A stretch of 47,002 nt of DNA from Rhizomucor pusillus (taxonomy: Eukaryota; Mucoromycota; Mucoromycetes; Mucorales; Lichtheimiaceae), in assembly GCA_900175165.2 (NCBI GenBank), contig FWWN02000279.1, positions 1 through 47,002 of the forward strand. Reading direction: 5' to 3'. The notes under the pieces are model-generated. The model saw nothing but the letters and a program-made list of their open reading frames with translations. It made no database searches and was not told the DNA's origin. Below, piece by piece: positions 19,164-33,758 of this stretch. Every line of letters begins with the position of its first letter. Positions within the stretch are counted from its first letter, which is position 1. Both the position numbers and the translations under genes were made by a program.

Positions 19164-21844
19164 TTAGCACAGCTTATTGAACAATCCTACGGCCAACAAG
19201 AACACGAGTGATTTGACACGGAGATCGCCCCAGAGCCTGCTGAGCCAATTCCACCGCGAGGGTCGCGTTGTCGTCGTAGCTTCTCCCCATTCTTCATCAG
19301 CAGTTTGCAGCATTCCTTGCTCCTCCGGCTGTCCTGAACCTTTATCGTTATCCACATTGGAAGTTGGCAGCAGTGGCACATCCTGCTCATTTTCATTTTG
19401 CTGTTCTGGCAGTCGAATTGTATTGTTGTTGCTTGTAGTGGCTGCCTTATTACTGTTGTTGCCATTGTTGCTTCCAGACAAGATCCACTTTGTAATATCT
19501 CCAGTCGTTTGGTTGAGGTAGTAGCAGACAAATACAAAGATAACGCTGGATACTGCAAAGTTAAACCACCAGCCCAAGGCAGACTTGGTCCAGGATGGGT
19601 TCATGAGCACGATAAGCAGTCCTTTGGTATCTGCAGCGAGCCACATATGGAATTGGCCAATGAAGGTCTCCAGAGAGCACTTGCCGATGAATTCATAGAA
19701 CCGGGAACTTGTGTTGCGCAAGCGTACCGTGGCGTTACGCAAGGTAATAAAGGCCATAATGGGTATCCAAGAGATATAGGGATGGTACTTGTTGTACGTG
19801 GCCTTGTCGGGTCGCGATAATTCGAACCAGAAATACCACCACATGGCTGCGACAGATGCGACTACAAAAATCAATTTGATAATTCTCCAGGATGAGTGCT
19901 CGTGAAGCTTGTGTTCATTGAACTTGATGAAAGCCAGGGCGAATAACATGCCGACATAGACGATCCATGCGTCCAGTGCCAAGCGGAAGCGCCATTCGCC
20001 GGCATCCCAGTGGATATTGAACAGAACCTCCAGAATATCAAAGGTGCCTTCCAGGAGACCAGGCAGGTGGATGTAGGTGCCAGTGAGAATCGCCATAACC
20101 GCAATCTTGGCAACAACGAACCAGACAATCTTGTTAGCCTTATTACCGATGTACATGGTGATCCAGATCACACCGAACCAGAAGGTAACCAGCGGTGTAA
20201 AATAATAGGAGAGATAATCGGTGTTCATGACATATTGCAAGACAAATGTCAGTAAGTTCAATCGAACGAGGACATTGAGCACGCGCTGGATACCAAAGTC
20301 GCCTTTCTTGTAAAAGAAGAAAAAGTGACCGTAGCCAGTCTGGAAAAGATACGCAGCCACCAGAACACGAACAGCATTGTAGATTCCGGCCGTCTGCGAT
20401 GCTCCCAGGAAATGATACACAAGGATAATAATTTGCATCCAACCTTTCCATTCGTCGGTCTGCGCCCGGTTTAGCAATCCAAGGTCGCCTTCCTTTTTGG
20501 ATTTCAAGGTCACCAGTCCGCCGAGCAGGGTGGCCAGCATCAGAGCGCCGAACGAGGTAGGGTCGAAGAACTTTTGAGCCTTTCCAAAGAGCTGAGTCCT
20601 GTCACAAAAGTACATGTACGTGACACCAAGGCCGAATATGAAGAGCGAACCGAGTACTGAGAAATCAGCGGGGAAAAATCTGCGCATGAAACCTGTAGAT
20701 CCTGCTATTTGATTCGTGAGTCCCTTCAAATAGAACGTTCGAAGCTTCTAGTTCCGTGCCCCTACCTTTCGAGACCACGTAGAAACCAACAGGGATCCAG
20801 ATCAAGAAATACAGTAGGAAAATATTCTGATACCAAGCCGGAGTTGGGTAGTGGTAGCAGCAAGTGTGATCCATGGGGAAATCCTTTGCGATCAGATCGT
20901 TGCAGCGATAGTTGAGAGCCAGGGTTGCCTGGACGGTGGTGACGGCGGGAAGATAATGGAGACCATCGTGTGTAACATTGACTGTGCTGGAAGCGATCGA
21001 GTTCCATGAGAATGGAATGGCAAACGGTGTAGACGATTCGGTGATGAGTTCTTTGGCCTTGAGATAATTGTTCATGACGCGGATCTTGTCCATCGTGATA
21101 GTCTCCCGTCGCACATCGTTCAGCAGATCAAACTGAGGAATCTGTACTGGATGAAACAATACAGCATCAGCAACCCGGTTGGATCCTTCGACGGCTGCAA
21201 ACACTCGATCAACAGCTTTGCGCCATTCATCAAAGTATTTTTCCTTCAGATGGCGCATATACCAGGTACCGCTGCCCATTACCAGGAGACTCGGACGGTC
21301 GTCGGGATCAGTGGCATTCAAAAGAGCTTGCGTGCGTGTAGAGTTAATGTAAGGATCCCACCAGAACTCAAAGGAAAGCCCATATTTCGGGGCATCGTAC
21401 TTGCGATCAACGTGGAGTGCGCCTTTCTTATCAATGCCCCGTACAAATGAGGTCAATGAGTAGAATTGCTCTCGCATGATTGAATCGCCAATGTACAGGA
21501 CGCGAGAGTGGTTAAGACAGGACGCAATCTCTTCCGAGGAGAAATGGTGCGGCATGCACCCTGAAGGCTGCCATTGGGTATAGTTGGGCCCGAGCCACCA
21601 ACCGTCATTGAGCATACCTTCACATCGTGTTTGGTTTCTCGGCTCTGTTCGACCACATTTAGTATTTCTTGCCAGGAAAGGTTCGTTCATGCATCTTTTA
21701 TTCTCGATGCATTTTAGCGCCGTTGCATCTATGCTTACCAAAGATATATTTACTAGCTGCGAACAGCAGCGTCAAGGATAGGGTGAAACCCACAAGGACC
21801 TGTATGACCTTGGATAGCGTGGACGGTGATGACGACGCACCCAT
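19164..21844 (-). CDS. CAS1-domain glycan O-acetyltransferase (Cas1p/CASD1 family)
   Basis: Golgi-type enzyme: an SGNH hydrolase-like lumenal head joined to a multi-pass acyltransferase domain. Human CASD1 O-acetylates sialic acid; fungal Cas1p O-acetylates capsule glycan. Spliced length is 840 aa. Residues 13-33 form a signal anchor. The head carries YIGDS (GDS, S90) and THDGLH (D262, H265), the catalytic Ser-Asp-His set, and WW/GTWYMR blocks. From about residue 305 on there are a dozen or more hydrophobic helices with GYGHFFFFYKKGDFG and FIGKCSLETFIGQFH, typical of the CAS1 membrane domain. The C-terminus has an N/T/Q-rich loop and a last hydrophobic helix. Exons (minus): 21739-21844, 20766-21644, 19164-20701. 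The 94-nt intron 1 has a textbook TACTAA branch site. Substrate in this fungus is unknown. Confidence 0.9.
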
Positions 21845-22519
21845 AGAATAAAGACAGCGGATCTGAATAGAACGAAAGGATAGAAAAAAGAAGAAAAGAA
21901 AGAGAGAGAGAGAGAGAAGAAAAGAAAAAGGATACGTAGGATATAGTAGACGCTAGGACAAAAGAAAAAGCTCGGGGTGGGATGTGAGGAGCAGAGGCGG
22001 TTTTTGGTTCACTTCATCGGGTTGGCTGCTGGAAGCACAAGAAAATTGCCAGATGTTGTGATGGACGCTATTCCTGTTTTGTCATTGCCATCACTTTTGT
22101 GTGGGTCGAGTTCGACGATCACGGCGATCATTTTCGTCACCTATCATTTTTTCTGGATACATGTATTGCCTGGGCAAAAGCAGCTGGCAGAATATATTAA
22201 TCAATGTTTCGTAGGGTACTTTTTTTGGTCCTTCTCGTGTGTACGTCAAAAGCTGGATTTACCAGGTAATTCTTATGAGGAAAATCTGATAATGATTTGT
22301 GGTTCTTGGCTCCAGGGAAACACTGCTCTACTCTGCGGTTACACAGAATTTGAATTCCTTTATTTTTCGTTCACGTTCCGCGAAACCGCTAAAACTGTAA
22401 TGGCAAGTCCGGGGATGAACTCCCCGACGCTGTCAGCGTATAGATTTCAGGAACCACCGTGATGGTAATTTTAATTAAATTGATACAAAACCTAGATGTT
22501 GGCTCTTTTTTTTTTATCT
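21845..22519. other. Intergenic region between the CAS1 gene and SEC10
   Basis: Contains the purine-rich (GA microsatellite, about 21900-21918) upstream region of the CAS1-domain gene. A 161-codon open frame on the plus strand (21977-22462) begins without an ATG and has no recognised domain, so I do not call it. Confidence 0.4.
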
Positions 22520-25500
22520 TCATCCCTGGTGGAAAGCGGCCATGTACTCCCGGTTCAGGAACTCTCTGTTGTGCTGATAATTGTTCCGTAGTTCTCTAAG
22601 CACTCTGTTGTCACTGACATACAATGAACGCCGTTGGCTTCTCGTGTCTGTAGTCTGCGCAGGCTCTTCCACAGAAATGCCAAGCATGCGGTCCAATCTC
22701 GCAGTTCTAAAATCAACACGCTTTTCGAGGTACGGCAGAAGCATGTTGGAGTCAAGCCGCGCCAGATATCCTTCTGATAAAATCGAGCGAAGAATCTCCG
22801 GTTTAACCAAAAAGATGTTGCCCAGCTGCCGAAGCATCTCAAACATATCGTTGAGTGCGGGTATCTTGAATGCCTGTATAGCTTCTTCGTATTTCGAGAT
22901 ATCCCTATACATATTCAACCGCTGTTACAGATTTCTCTGGATATTTGCGTGCGGTGGTCATGATAAGCTCTCTTACTTTGTCACTAGCAGGCCTCCTGTG
23001 GGTGTAACGTTAAATTTCTTGAAATGTTCAAGGAGCATGCTAGCAACGACGTCCGTTTTGTGAGTATCCCTGGATTTTTTTCTTTGCCTGGATACTTACG
23101 CATGGAATTCCTGTCCAAGCCTAAACAGGAACATTTCCAGATTCTTGCCTTGCAATGACTTGGACGCGGCTCCGTGTACTTTGTTGATAAAGTCAACGCA
23201 CTGGATGCATGGCTTTTGTAATCATCAGTTGGTTAATCGTCCGTTTCTTTCTTATCATCTCAACAATATATACAAATAGTTACCATTGTTCCCATGCTCA
23301 TCATGATCACTTCCTCATCCTTTGGTTTGAAGTCGTTGCGCTTTTGTCGAGATAACAACTCGCTCAGCCAGCTAATAGCACCATCCAGCTGCTTTTGCAG
23401 CACAGTGTTTGTCTTGTTTTCCAACGCAGACATAAACTCGTTTTTGCTGTTCAATACTTGACGATGGATAGACGGCGAGCCGACGACTAGTGGCACGACA
23501 GCTGCTTGGAAATGTTTCTGCATCAGCTGGATCACTTCTGTGGTGGCGGTCACCACTGGGAAACAGCTTGTATCCGGCTCGGCTTTGCTTGCCATTTCCT
23601 CCAACACGCTAATTTGCAATTCGATATATGTTGAGCGTGCCACGTGACCTCCTTGTCGTATTCAGAAACTTACTCGTCTAATGCAATGTCCAAATACTTG
23701 CTTCCGAAAAAGTCTAACAAGAGATTATATACAAATAAAATAAAAGATGGTCTACATATACCCAGGTTAAATCACTGTACGAGAACGATGACCCTTCCCT
23801 CTGCTCAGATGAATACTCACAGTTCCTGTGGATCCGATAATTCAACACATCGTGCAATTGCTTCTGCGTGGATATTCAGCATCCGAATGATCGCTTGGCG
23901 TGACAGCAGCTTGATTCCGCCTTGCTCCACTAGATTAATTTCTTGCTGTGCTGGATCAAAGCTTTTCTCAAACGGGTTAGTGGTAGGCGATGAGGATTCG
24001 ATCGGAGACGACGTCGCCAGCATCGTTGCGGAGGTGGAGACGGATATCTGGTTAAGCGTACGAGTAAGGACAGATTGATTGCGCGCAGCGTTTTTTTTGC
24101 GTTGTTGCTACAATGTAATTCCGATTGTCAGCTATCCAAGATCACCTCTTATTTCGAGTAAGTCTCGGTCTCTCACCATATAGTTGAGAAATTCTGCTAT
24201 GATACGACCAAACAGCTCGTTTAGAGCGCGTTTTTCGCGCACCAGGTATCGATCTCCTTCCGTGTAGGGCACAAACAAGTCGCCCATGCATCGATCAAGC
24301 GTTTCGTCTGGTGATACAGATGATACCAGTCCGCTGACATCTGTAGCTTGAGTGAGAGAAACTTCTTTGCTGCAGTAAAACTTTAGATTATCAACAAGCC
24401 GTCGCGTTTCAGCATGGATGGAGGCTAGCGTCCGCAGATACGCAAGCTGAGAATGCTCTTCGGCGCGAGACAGTAGCATTTCCACGTGATTTTGAATCTA
24501 ACATAGCATAAAAAGAGGTATCAATGTATCAATCCGCTTCTACTTTTCCGTCGATTCAGAGTTCCGACTTACTGACTGCGCAAATACTCGCTGTAAGAAT
24601 ACTTGCATTACTGAAGCTGGCTGAGGGAAGACAGTAGAGATGATTCTCGCTTCTTTGCGAACAGTAATACGGATGTCGTCGTATAATTTGACGAGGCTGG
24701 TATCGACTTCCGGTGGAGGTACAAATGGGTTCGATAGGTCTGCGTTGCTAAAAAAAGGAGCTTGTTCAGTAACAGAATGCAAAGGCATTTGATAGTTAAA
24801 ACGTACTCTTCTGAGCTTCTCAAGTCCTCCATTTCTTCAATCTTCTTGTTTGAGATGAAAAATTCGTGCTGGTTGACATAGGTTTGCACGCAAGAGGAGC
24901 CGCCGTTGAATTCAAACAGGACCTTAGCCCGATGCTACGAAGAAGCCGGTTAATACTAGTCTGCAGTCTACAGCAATAATCTCACTCACAGCCATAACTC
25001 TAATATCCACGTCCTTGTATGCCTTGTCGAAATCCTGCAGCATTTCCTTTTCAAAACTTTCACAAAATTTTTCTATATTGATGCGTGCCTGCACATGGGT
25101 ATCCACTTCCTTTGCAACGGCATTCAATCGTCTGCAAATAACAGCAGCCTATGTAAGAGACGCAAAGTGAGATTCCTAACTCTATGTCTCTGCGTTGCTC
25201 GCTCTTATTTTGAGAGAGAAACGTACTCGTAGTTGACCCTCCTCGCTTCCTTCGCATAGGAGCTGAAGTCGATCTGGATGCCCCTCCTGGAACTCCATGA
25301 AATATTCTATGATATCCCGGCTTTCAGAGGCTCTACTTCGTTGCTTGTCTAATGTCTCCAGCTGTTCGCCGATCCTCACTGCCGTTTTGCCCACTTCGCC
25401 GATACGTGACTCCAAATTATCGTAAGAGCGATATACATCCTATGCCGGCATAGATTAAGCTCTGACCCATCCAGCAGTGTTACATCATATACGCGTATAC

Positions 25501-25987
25501 CTTGAATGCATTCTGCATATCAGCAATATCCTTCTTGTATTGCATCTCTACGGTGTTTGCAGAATTCTCCAACTCTTCACATTGTTCTTGTACTCTTGTA
25601 CGCAGATGTTTTAGCTCTTCAAGCACGTTTTCAAATGTTCGAATATATGGTTTTGGGTCAAAGGAGGCTGCAAATACCAAAGATGTTCATCGCTTTGATC
25701 GCAATCGTCCCAGCAGGAAGCAACTAGACTGACCTTTGCCACCGTCAGAAGGCGCATTCTCAACCAATTCTTCCGAGATCCGCTCAATGAATTCGACAGT
25801 GGACAGATTGCCCTGAGAGATGGAACGTGGTCTTTCAATGCAGAGTCCTCGCGAAATAGAACAGAGCCAAGCGCTGTCTTCTTTTGTGTCTTCTTTTTAC
25901 CTTGAATGTTTCAATGGTCAGTAGTTTCTTGACTTCCGGTGAGAGGTCAAAGAGCCTCGGCGCGGCTCTGGTTCGCGACGCTGCCAT
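22520..25987 (-). CDS. SEC10: Exocyst complex component Sec10 (EXOC5)
   Basis: Rod-like tethering subunit of the octameric exocyst, which docks secretory vesicles at growth sites. Spliced model is 825 aa, between the human (708) and budding yeast (871) proteins. Family blocks include LTIETFKGNLSTVEFIERIS at the start, the coiled coil FENVLEELKHLRTRVQEQCE, DIIEYFMEFQEG, QARINIEKFCESFEKEML and, near the end, IGNIFLVKPEI-like LGNIFLVKPEILRS with LLPYLEKRVDF. Exons (minus): 25901-25987, 25734-25812, 25501-25667, 25227-25439, 24990-25148, 24807-24934, 24573-24747, 24177-24497, 23821-24047, 23674-23700, 23284-23608, 23100-23212, 22985-23039, 22520-22921. Only the 13/14 junction is uncertain: the better donor (GTAAGA, ending exon 13 at about 22979) breaks the frame, while GTGACA at 22984 keeps it. 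Exon 10 is just 27 nt. Start is MAASRTRAAPRLF; the frame stays open upstream. Confidence 0.88.
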
Positions 25988-27480
25988 GTAGCCTAATTTC
26001 TCCTTTCCTGTTTTTATTTTCAAAGAGTCTAAGTTGACCTTCGAGTTACAATGCACAGTGGTCGTGCCACCTTCAATGCCCGAAACTGCCAAATGATTAT
26101 CCGATCATTATCCTTGACAACCTGCGACATCATGTCCAGGATATTACAATCCAAAAAAATACAATCCATGGCAGAAAGCGGTGACGTCCATTTTAAAACG
26201 GATAATTGTAATATTACAAATGGTACATAGGAGCTTTTTCTTTTCGTCATCTTTTATAAATTACATCTCCCGGGTGAACAGTTTCCATCGTAACAGAATG
26301 GCAAAGTCGTTTTGTCAATTGTGGGTAATAACCCTATTCTCACATTGATCTCTAGTGAGCCTCTGTTCCTTCTGCAATAGCTTTCGTTACCTACCTCACG
26401 CAGCTCGAAGGCCTTCAAGACTGAGTCCTAAATCATATTTTACGGCGGCGCCCGTACTTGTAGACCCGCAAAGTTGGTGTATTCTCGTATAGTTCAAAGC
26501 AACTCGGAAAATTTATCAAAAGAAAAAGAACACTACTGAAAAATGCAAGGGATATACGAGTTTTCAATATGATTTTGCGAAAGCAACTTACGAAGATTGC
26601 TATAGAAACTACGGATTTGAGGGTCGCTATGTCTGACACCCACAAGTTGTTTAAGGCTTCGTCAAGCTTGATCTTCCGCCCGAGTGGCTTCTTTCTGGCT
26701 CTTTACCCAAATGGAGCCCTAATGCTTGGGCATCAGTCTTGGCCACGATTCTGTCGGGCCTGTGGCTTATGCTCAACACTGGCTCCAAAGACTAAAGAGG
26801 TCATCTCCATACTGTGGTCTCGCTCGGTGGATTCTCCACTGTCTTGCTACGAGATAACGGCACTAAAAACTGATCCAAATCCAACTCTACAAAATACACA
26901 AAGAAAAAAATGGAAAATGAATTAAATAGCCTGCTGCTGTTCCTCAAAAGTCAGAATATAAGCCATCCAAGGGTATGTAAGTTAGGTACATACATAAATA
27001 AAGCGATTCTTTCTTTTGTCCTTCCCCTCTTTTATTTCTTCACTTTGATCTTACTTATACTGGTACACTAACGGCGTCGCTCCTTAAGCGACAGTCCCGT
27101 CCGAACGTTATCCAAATTCCCTTGGATATTCCTGTTTGTCTCCAAAGGCGGTCTTATCCATTTGGTTTCTGGTTCTCATGTAGACTTTTTTTGTCAAGAA
27201 ACCATTCCATTGATATTACGAGAATTTTTTCTCGGATACCACTCTTACGACTTGCTGCCCGAGAGCGGAAGAATGTAGCGTTAGTGACAAGCGCCATATC
27301 GAACGATTGGAGCATACATCCTGGTGAGCAGGTACCCATTGTGGGCTGCAATGGATCCAACTCGCCTGTGAGTGAAGAGAGCACCTCATCAAAGAATGGG
27401 CTTACGGATAAGCATACCAACATTATTGGAACCTGGACGGCAACCGGGGCTGGATTGAAAAGGTTGAATATGCAGAACAC
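25988..27480. other. SEC10 promoter and repeat-like interval
   Basis: The first 270 nt upstream of SEC10 serve as its promoter. From about 26300 to 27480 open frames such as 26569-26925 (+) are not recognised. This part probably belongs to the flank and the decayed 5' half of the Tc1-like element at 27480-28250, but I could not find the element's left inverted repeat. Confidence 0.35.
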
Positions 27481-28250
27481 GACATGCAGCAATGAAAGAA
27501 AGGCAGTTGTGGATCAAATGATCGAAAATGGTGCTGGAAAGCCCGGGCAACGAATGTCATGAAACCGCGAACTGTCCAAGGAACTATCAAGCATGGAGAC
27601 GGTAACATCATGATTTGGAGCTGTATGCTCTATGACGGTCCTGGATAATACATGTGTAAAATTGACGGTAGCATGGATAAACACTTGTACATTGAAATCC
27701 TTGAAGATCACTTGCAGAAGTCGGTGGAGTTCTATGGCAAGGATCTCGATGACATGGTGTTTCAACGTGATAACGATCCGAAGCACAAGGCTAAGACAGT
27801 TCAAGCTTGGCTAAGGGAGCAGAATATCGAAGTACTAGACTGGCCGGCCCAATCCCCAGATCTAAACCCAATTGAACATCCGTGGGTCGAGCTGAAAAGG
27901 CGCGTCAGTGACTATGATGAAATGCCAAAGTTCATGGCACAACTTTGGGAGCGAGTTCAGACGTGTCCTTGTAGAAAGCATACCAGATAGAATAGAAGCA
28001 GGTATTGAAGCAAAACAAGATACAAAGTATTAAAGAACAGTTAAACCACACAAAAATTCGAATAGGCAACAACCGATATTTTCCCCAGTGAGGCTTCCTA
28101 TGGCAACATGCATTTTTGTCACAGATAGGGCATCGATTTGCCTATCCAATAATGTATAATGTACCGTGGCCTTACATTGAAATAATAGAGAGTAATTACT
28201 TGGGAGAAGTCAAATGTTCAAATAATCCGGATAGTTTTTGAGCCACTGTA
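27480..28250 (+). mobile_element. Decayed Tc1/mariner-type element with right terminal inverted repeat
   Basis: One frame reads GSNDRKWCWKARATNVMKPR, then HGDGNIMIWSCMLYDGPG, an in-frame TAA at 27646-27648 and, without a frame change, YMCKIDGSMDKHLYIEILED, FQRDNDPKHKAKTVQAWL (second catalytic Asp) and DWPAQSPDLNPIEHPW (catalytic Glu). These are the standard Tc1 DDE/D blocks. The right end reads, outward in, CAGTGGCTCAAAAACTATCC on the minus strand, ending at 28248 next to a TA target dinucleotide. The coding part 5' of 27500, which should hold the HTH and first Asp, is unrecognisable, and the frame ends early at 27990, so the copy is dead. Confidence 0.8.
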
Positions 28251-29699
28251 TAAATGGATATTTTTGCACCCACTTTTGATCCTGTTACTGCCAAAGGTAT
28301 GTTATCATGGAAACAGGTCAAATTCTGATCGTGGCGTCACAGTATACAATGTCTTTAAAAGCTTCGCTGTCAAGTATGGAGACAAAATGTTCACTATATA
28401 ATTTTGCGTTTGATCCACTGGGATTTAAAACCTCCAAGCTAATACATTTTAAAAAGATTTGAAACCATCCACCACAAAGAACATCGCTAACATTCATTTG
28501 TAAAGTCGACAAAGTGCTTCTGTCCAAATCGAGGGATGTTGTATTGGACGATAATGCTTTGTAACTCCAAGCTTGACTTTTGCGATATTGTGAGCTTCGG
28601 TATAAGCGATGCTTGAAATTGTTAAGGTTTGGCTCCAGTTTCAACTATCTTGTTATACTCATGTAGATTTGCAATATCTGCGTCACCTTCGCCGTAACTT
28701 TCAATTTCTTAGCCATCTTCCTTACGGGGCAAAATACTATCTTGCTTGCAATTTAAAATAAATGGATCACCAAATGTAGATGCGCAATATGAATATTATG
28801 CCTTTTAACCTGACGTGCAGAGTGATATCCAGCTCTCATGGAAGCCAGTTATATTCTTTCCCGAATTATCAGTTCTGTTACTTGTAAGCATATATCAATT
28901 CTCATTTCACATGCTCGGAAAAACCACAAGCATTTATATGAGACACATAGGCAGCGCTTGATTTTGGATTAAATGTAAGAGTTTACGTTCAATCGAAAGC
29001 AATATCTGCATCAATGAACCTACTATTTTAATCGCGTTCTCGACAGGAGATCCAGAAGTGCAAATTCTTCGCAGCAGTAAACAGAAAAATGGATCAAGCA
29101 TTGCAAGCAGCGCTCTGTAACAGATATATTCATACAGCTCTGGGAGTGTTAGCAAGTAAATCGCAGGAACGCAGCTTCATTCAGGATACTCACGGTATGT
29201 TTGTCCAAGTTGCATCGAAAACTAGGAACAGAGCGTCGCTGGTCCGTGCGTCCGTTACCATTGAAGTCCTCCAAACTAATGTAAGCTGTAAAAAGAAGCG
29301 AAAATTGCGATAACTTCCAAAGCTTGACAATTCCTCGATTGATACCCTCTATTTGCCTGTTTTTGATATCCAAAGTGCTCTTCACAAAATATCAAGGAAG
29401 CTGTTCAACATCTTCGTTTTTCTAAGCAGATCACTATTTATTAGCTGAAAGATTAATGAGTGAATAAGTTTCTAAATGGAGAAGAATACATGCAACGGCG
29501 TTTGCTGTATCCTGCTACATGTCGTCGTCGTTGTAAAACTGCTTTCTAGCGAGAACTCTTGACTAACAGTGGCATGATAGCTACACAACTTGGACTGTGA
29601 ACACATTTGTAGCACTAGTAATATCGGGGCTAAAATTTGGGCAATGGGAGACCTGTCACCTTTCGCCAACATGTCCATTTTCGCAGGACAGACTGAATA
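28251..29699. other. Repeat-like interval with unrecognised minus-strand coding fragments
   Basis: Three minus-strand open fragments occur: 29385-29149 (ISLEDFNGNGRTDQRRSVPS…), 29155-28934 (ELYEYICYRALLAMLDPFF…) and 28644-28318 (VLCGGWFQIFLKCISLEVL…). The first two can be joined by a plausible GT-AG intron of about 55 nt. None is recognised, and none forms a complete gene; they may be one decayed member of a lineage-specific repeated family. The last 100 nt serve the GH47 gene. Confidence 0.3.
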
Positions 29700-31852
<2,153 letters not shown>

Positions 31853-31976
31853 ACGATAAAGACTTTACTGTTCCTTTAAAGTTAAAAACCAAAAGGGCCA
31901 AACACAAGAGGGCATTGGGCGCCAATTTTTTTTTTTTTTTCGAGTTCCTTGACCCAGCCAGTGTCAGCTCTTCACA

Positions 31977-33434
31977 ATGGATACGTCGATGCAAGTTCTG
32001 AGCGTTGCTCAAGTCTATGCCAATGTGAATCTGAAACAGCCGAAGGAGTATTACGATTATGAGTCGCTGCAGGTCGAGTGGGGGTAATAGCTTTTGGGAC
32101 AACTGGACATGGAATGCAGATAAGTTGAGCGTCTATGCAGTAATCAGGAACACTATGAAATTTGCCGCAAGATTGGTCGTGGAAAGTATTCCGAAGTCTT
32201 CGAAGGACTTAACATTCTGAACGGCGAAAAGTGCGTAATCAAGGTCTTGAAACCGGTCAAGAAGAAAAAGATCAAGAGAGAGATCAAGATCCTGCAGAAC
32301 CTTACGGGTGGTCCGAATATCATTGGATTACTGGACGTTGTCAGAGACGAGCAGGTTCGTTTCTAACAAATGACGAAAACAGGCATAATAATAACTAGGA
32401 ACATTGAATATGTACAGTCGCGGGTTCCGTCTCTTATCTTTGAGCATGTAAACAACATCGAATACAAAGTTTTGTATCCACGTTTCACCGATTACGATGT
32501 ACGATACTACATGTACCAATTACTTAAGGTAAATTTGACGGGCAAGGTTGGAAGTAAGGATTAGAGGAATTTAAAAATAATCGATTTGTGCTAGGCATTG
32601 GACTATAGTCACTCTAAAGGCATTATGCATCGGGATGTCAAGCCGCATAACGTAATGATCGATCATGAGAAGAGACAAGTAAGGAAGATTGGCAGCAATC
32701 GATAACAAGTTGGAATATTGGATGCTAAGCCTTAGCTACGTAGCTGCGATTAATCGATTGGGGCCTTGCAGATTTTTATCATCCGGGAACTGAATACAAC
32801 GTACGCGTTGCATCACGGTGCTACAAAGGCCCGGAACTGTTGGTGGATTTGCAAATGTACGACTACAGTTTGGATATGTGGAGCTTTGGCGCAACCTTGG
32901 CAGGCATGGTAAGGGCTGCTATGTTAACACATTGTGGTTCATAGTGGTCTTTAACTTTACCCTATTGTCGCTTAGGTTTTCCGCAAAGATCCTTTCTTCA
33001 ATGGACAAAATAATCAGGACCAATTGGTGAAGATCGCTCGCGTCTTGGGAACACCGAAACTTTTCGAATACCTCAAGAAATACAACTTGGAACTAGACCC
33101 CCATTTTGACAAATTACTTGGAAGGTAAATAAGATGTAGCCCGTTCAAAGCAAGAGACTTTATACTTATGGCTGTCGTAATCAGATACGCAGCGAAACCT
33201 TGGTCAAAATTCGTTACCTCGGCGAATCAGCGCTACATCTCGGAGGAGCTTTTTGACCTTCTGGACAAACTTTTACGTTATGACCATCAGGAACGATTGA
33301 CGGCACGGGAAGCCATGAACCATCCTTACTTTGGTGAGTAGAGCTCCAGATTTAAGGATGTATGATGTTGATTTCGCTTATATATATCAAATGTTATAGC
33401 TTCGGTCCGCGAGCAAGAAGGCCAGGAGATCTAA
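31977..33434 (+). CDS. CKA1: Casein kinase 2 catalytic subunit alpha
   Basis: Constitutively active acidophilic Ser/Thr kinase of the CK2 holoenzyme. Spliced length is 337 aa. Motifs: glycine-loop GRGKYSEVF (48-56), catalytic lysine in VIKVLK (K70), the CK2-specific basic cluster [11 protein letters not shown] (73-83), HRDVKPHN (D158) and DWG instead of DFG (D177-G179), the CK2 hallmark, then [13 protein letters not shown]. Most CK2 kinases have RYFKGPELL, so R-C-Y is a small local change. Exons: 31977-32083, 32141-32354, 32418-32528, 32595-32678, 32744-32908, 32976-33124, 33185-33333, 33400-33434. The last exon gives only 11 residues. All eight exons keep frame with GT-AG introns of 57-67 nt. 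There is a long T run (about 31927-31940) in its promoter. Confidence 0.95.
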
Positions 33435-33758
33435 GCTGATCCTAAAGATATGGCCCATGCAATGCGCGGCCTGTCTTTTGCCACACCCCCACTATTTTTT
33501 TCATTACCTGTATGCATACCTCGAATCATCCATTATAAACCTGCTTGTTCTCATACGGTGTAGCTTCAACATTTGAAATCTATCTTTCTGTTGCATGTTG
33601 GAACGGTACAAGGAATGAATACACGCGCGAAAATTTTTCTGACTCTTTATATACGCGGAACGCACGACAGTTATGCATTCTATTACTATGATACATTACG
33701 AATATTTGCAACAGGTGCAAAAAAGGGATTAGCAAGTAATTAGAGAATAGGTTTGTTT
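33435..33758. other. Shared 3' region of two convergent genes
   Basis: 324 nt between the CK2 alpha and RSPRY1-like stop codons. No gene is seen; both transcripts must end here. Confidence 0.4.

Noticed and set aside
21977..22462. 161-codon plus-strand open frame
   Set aside because: Begins without ATG, no recognised domain, and lies in the upstream region of the CAS1-domain gene.
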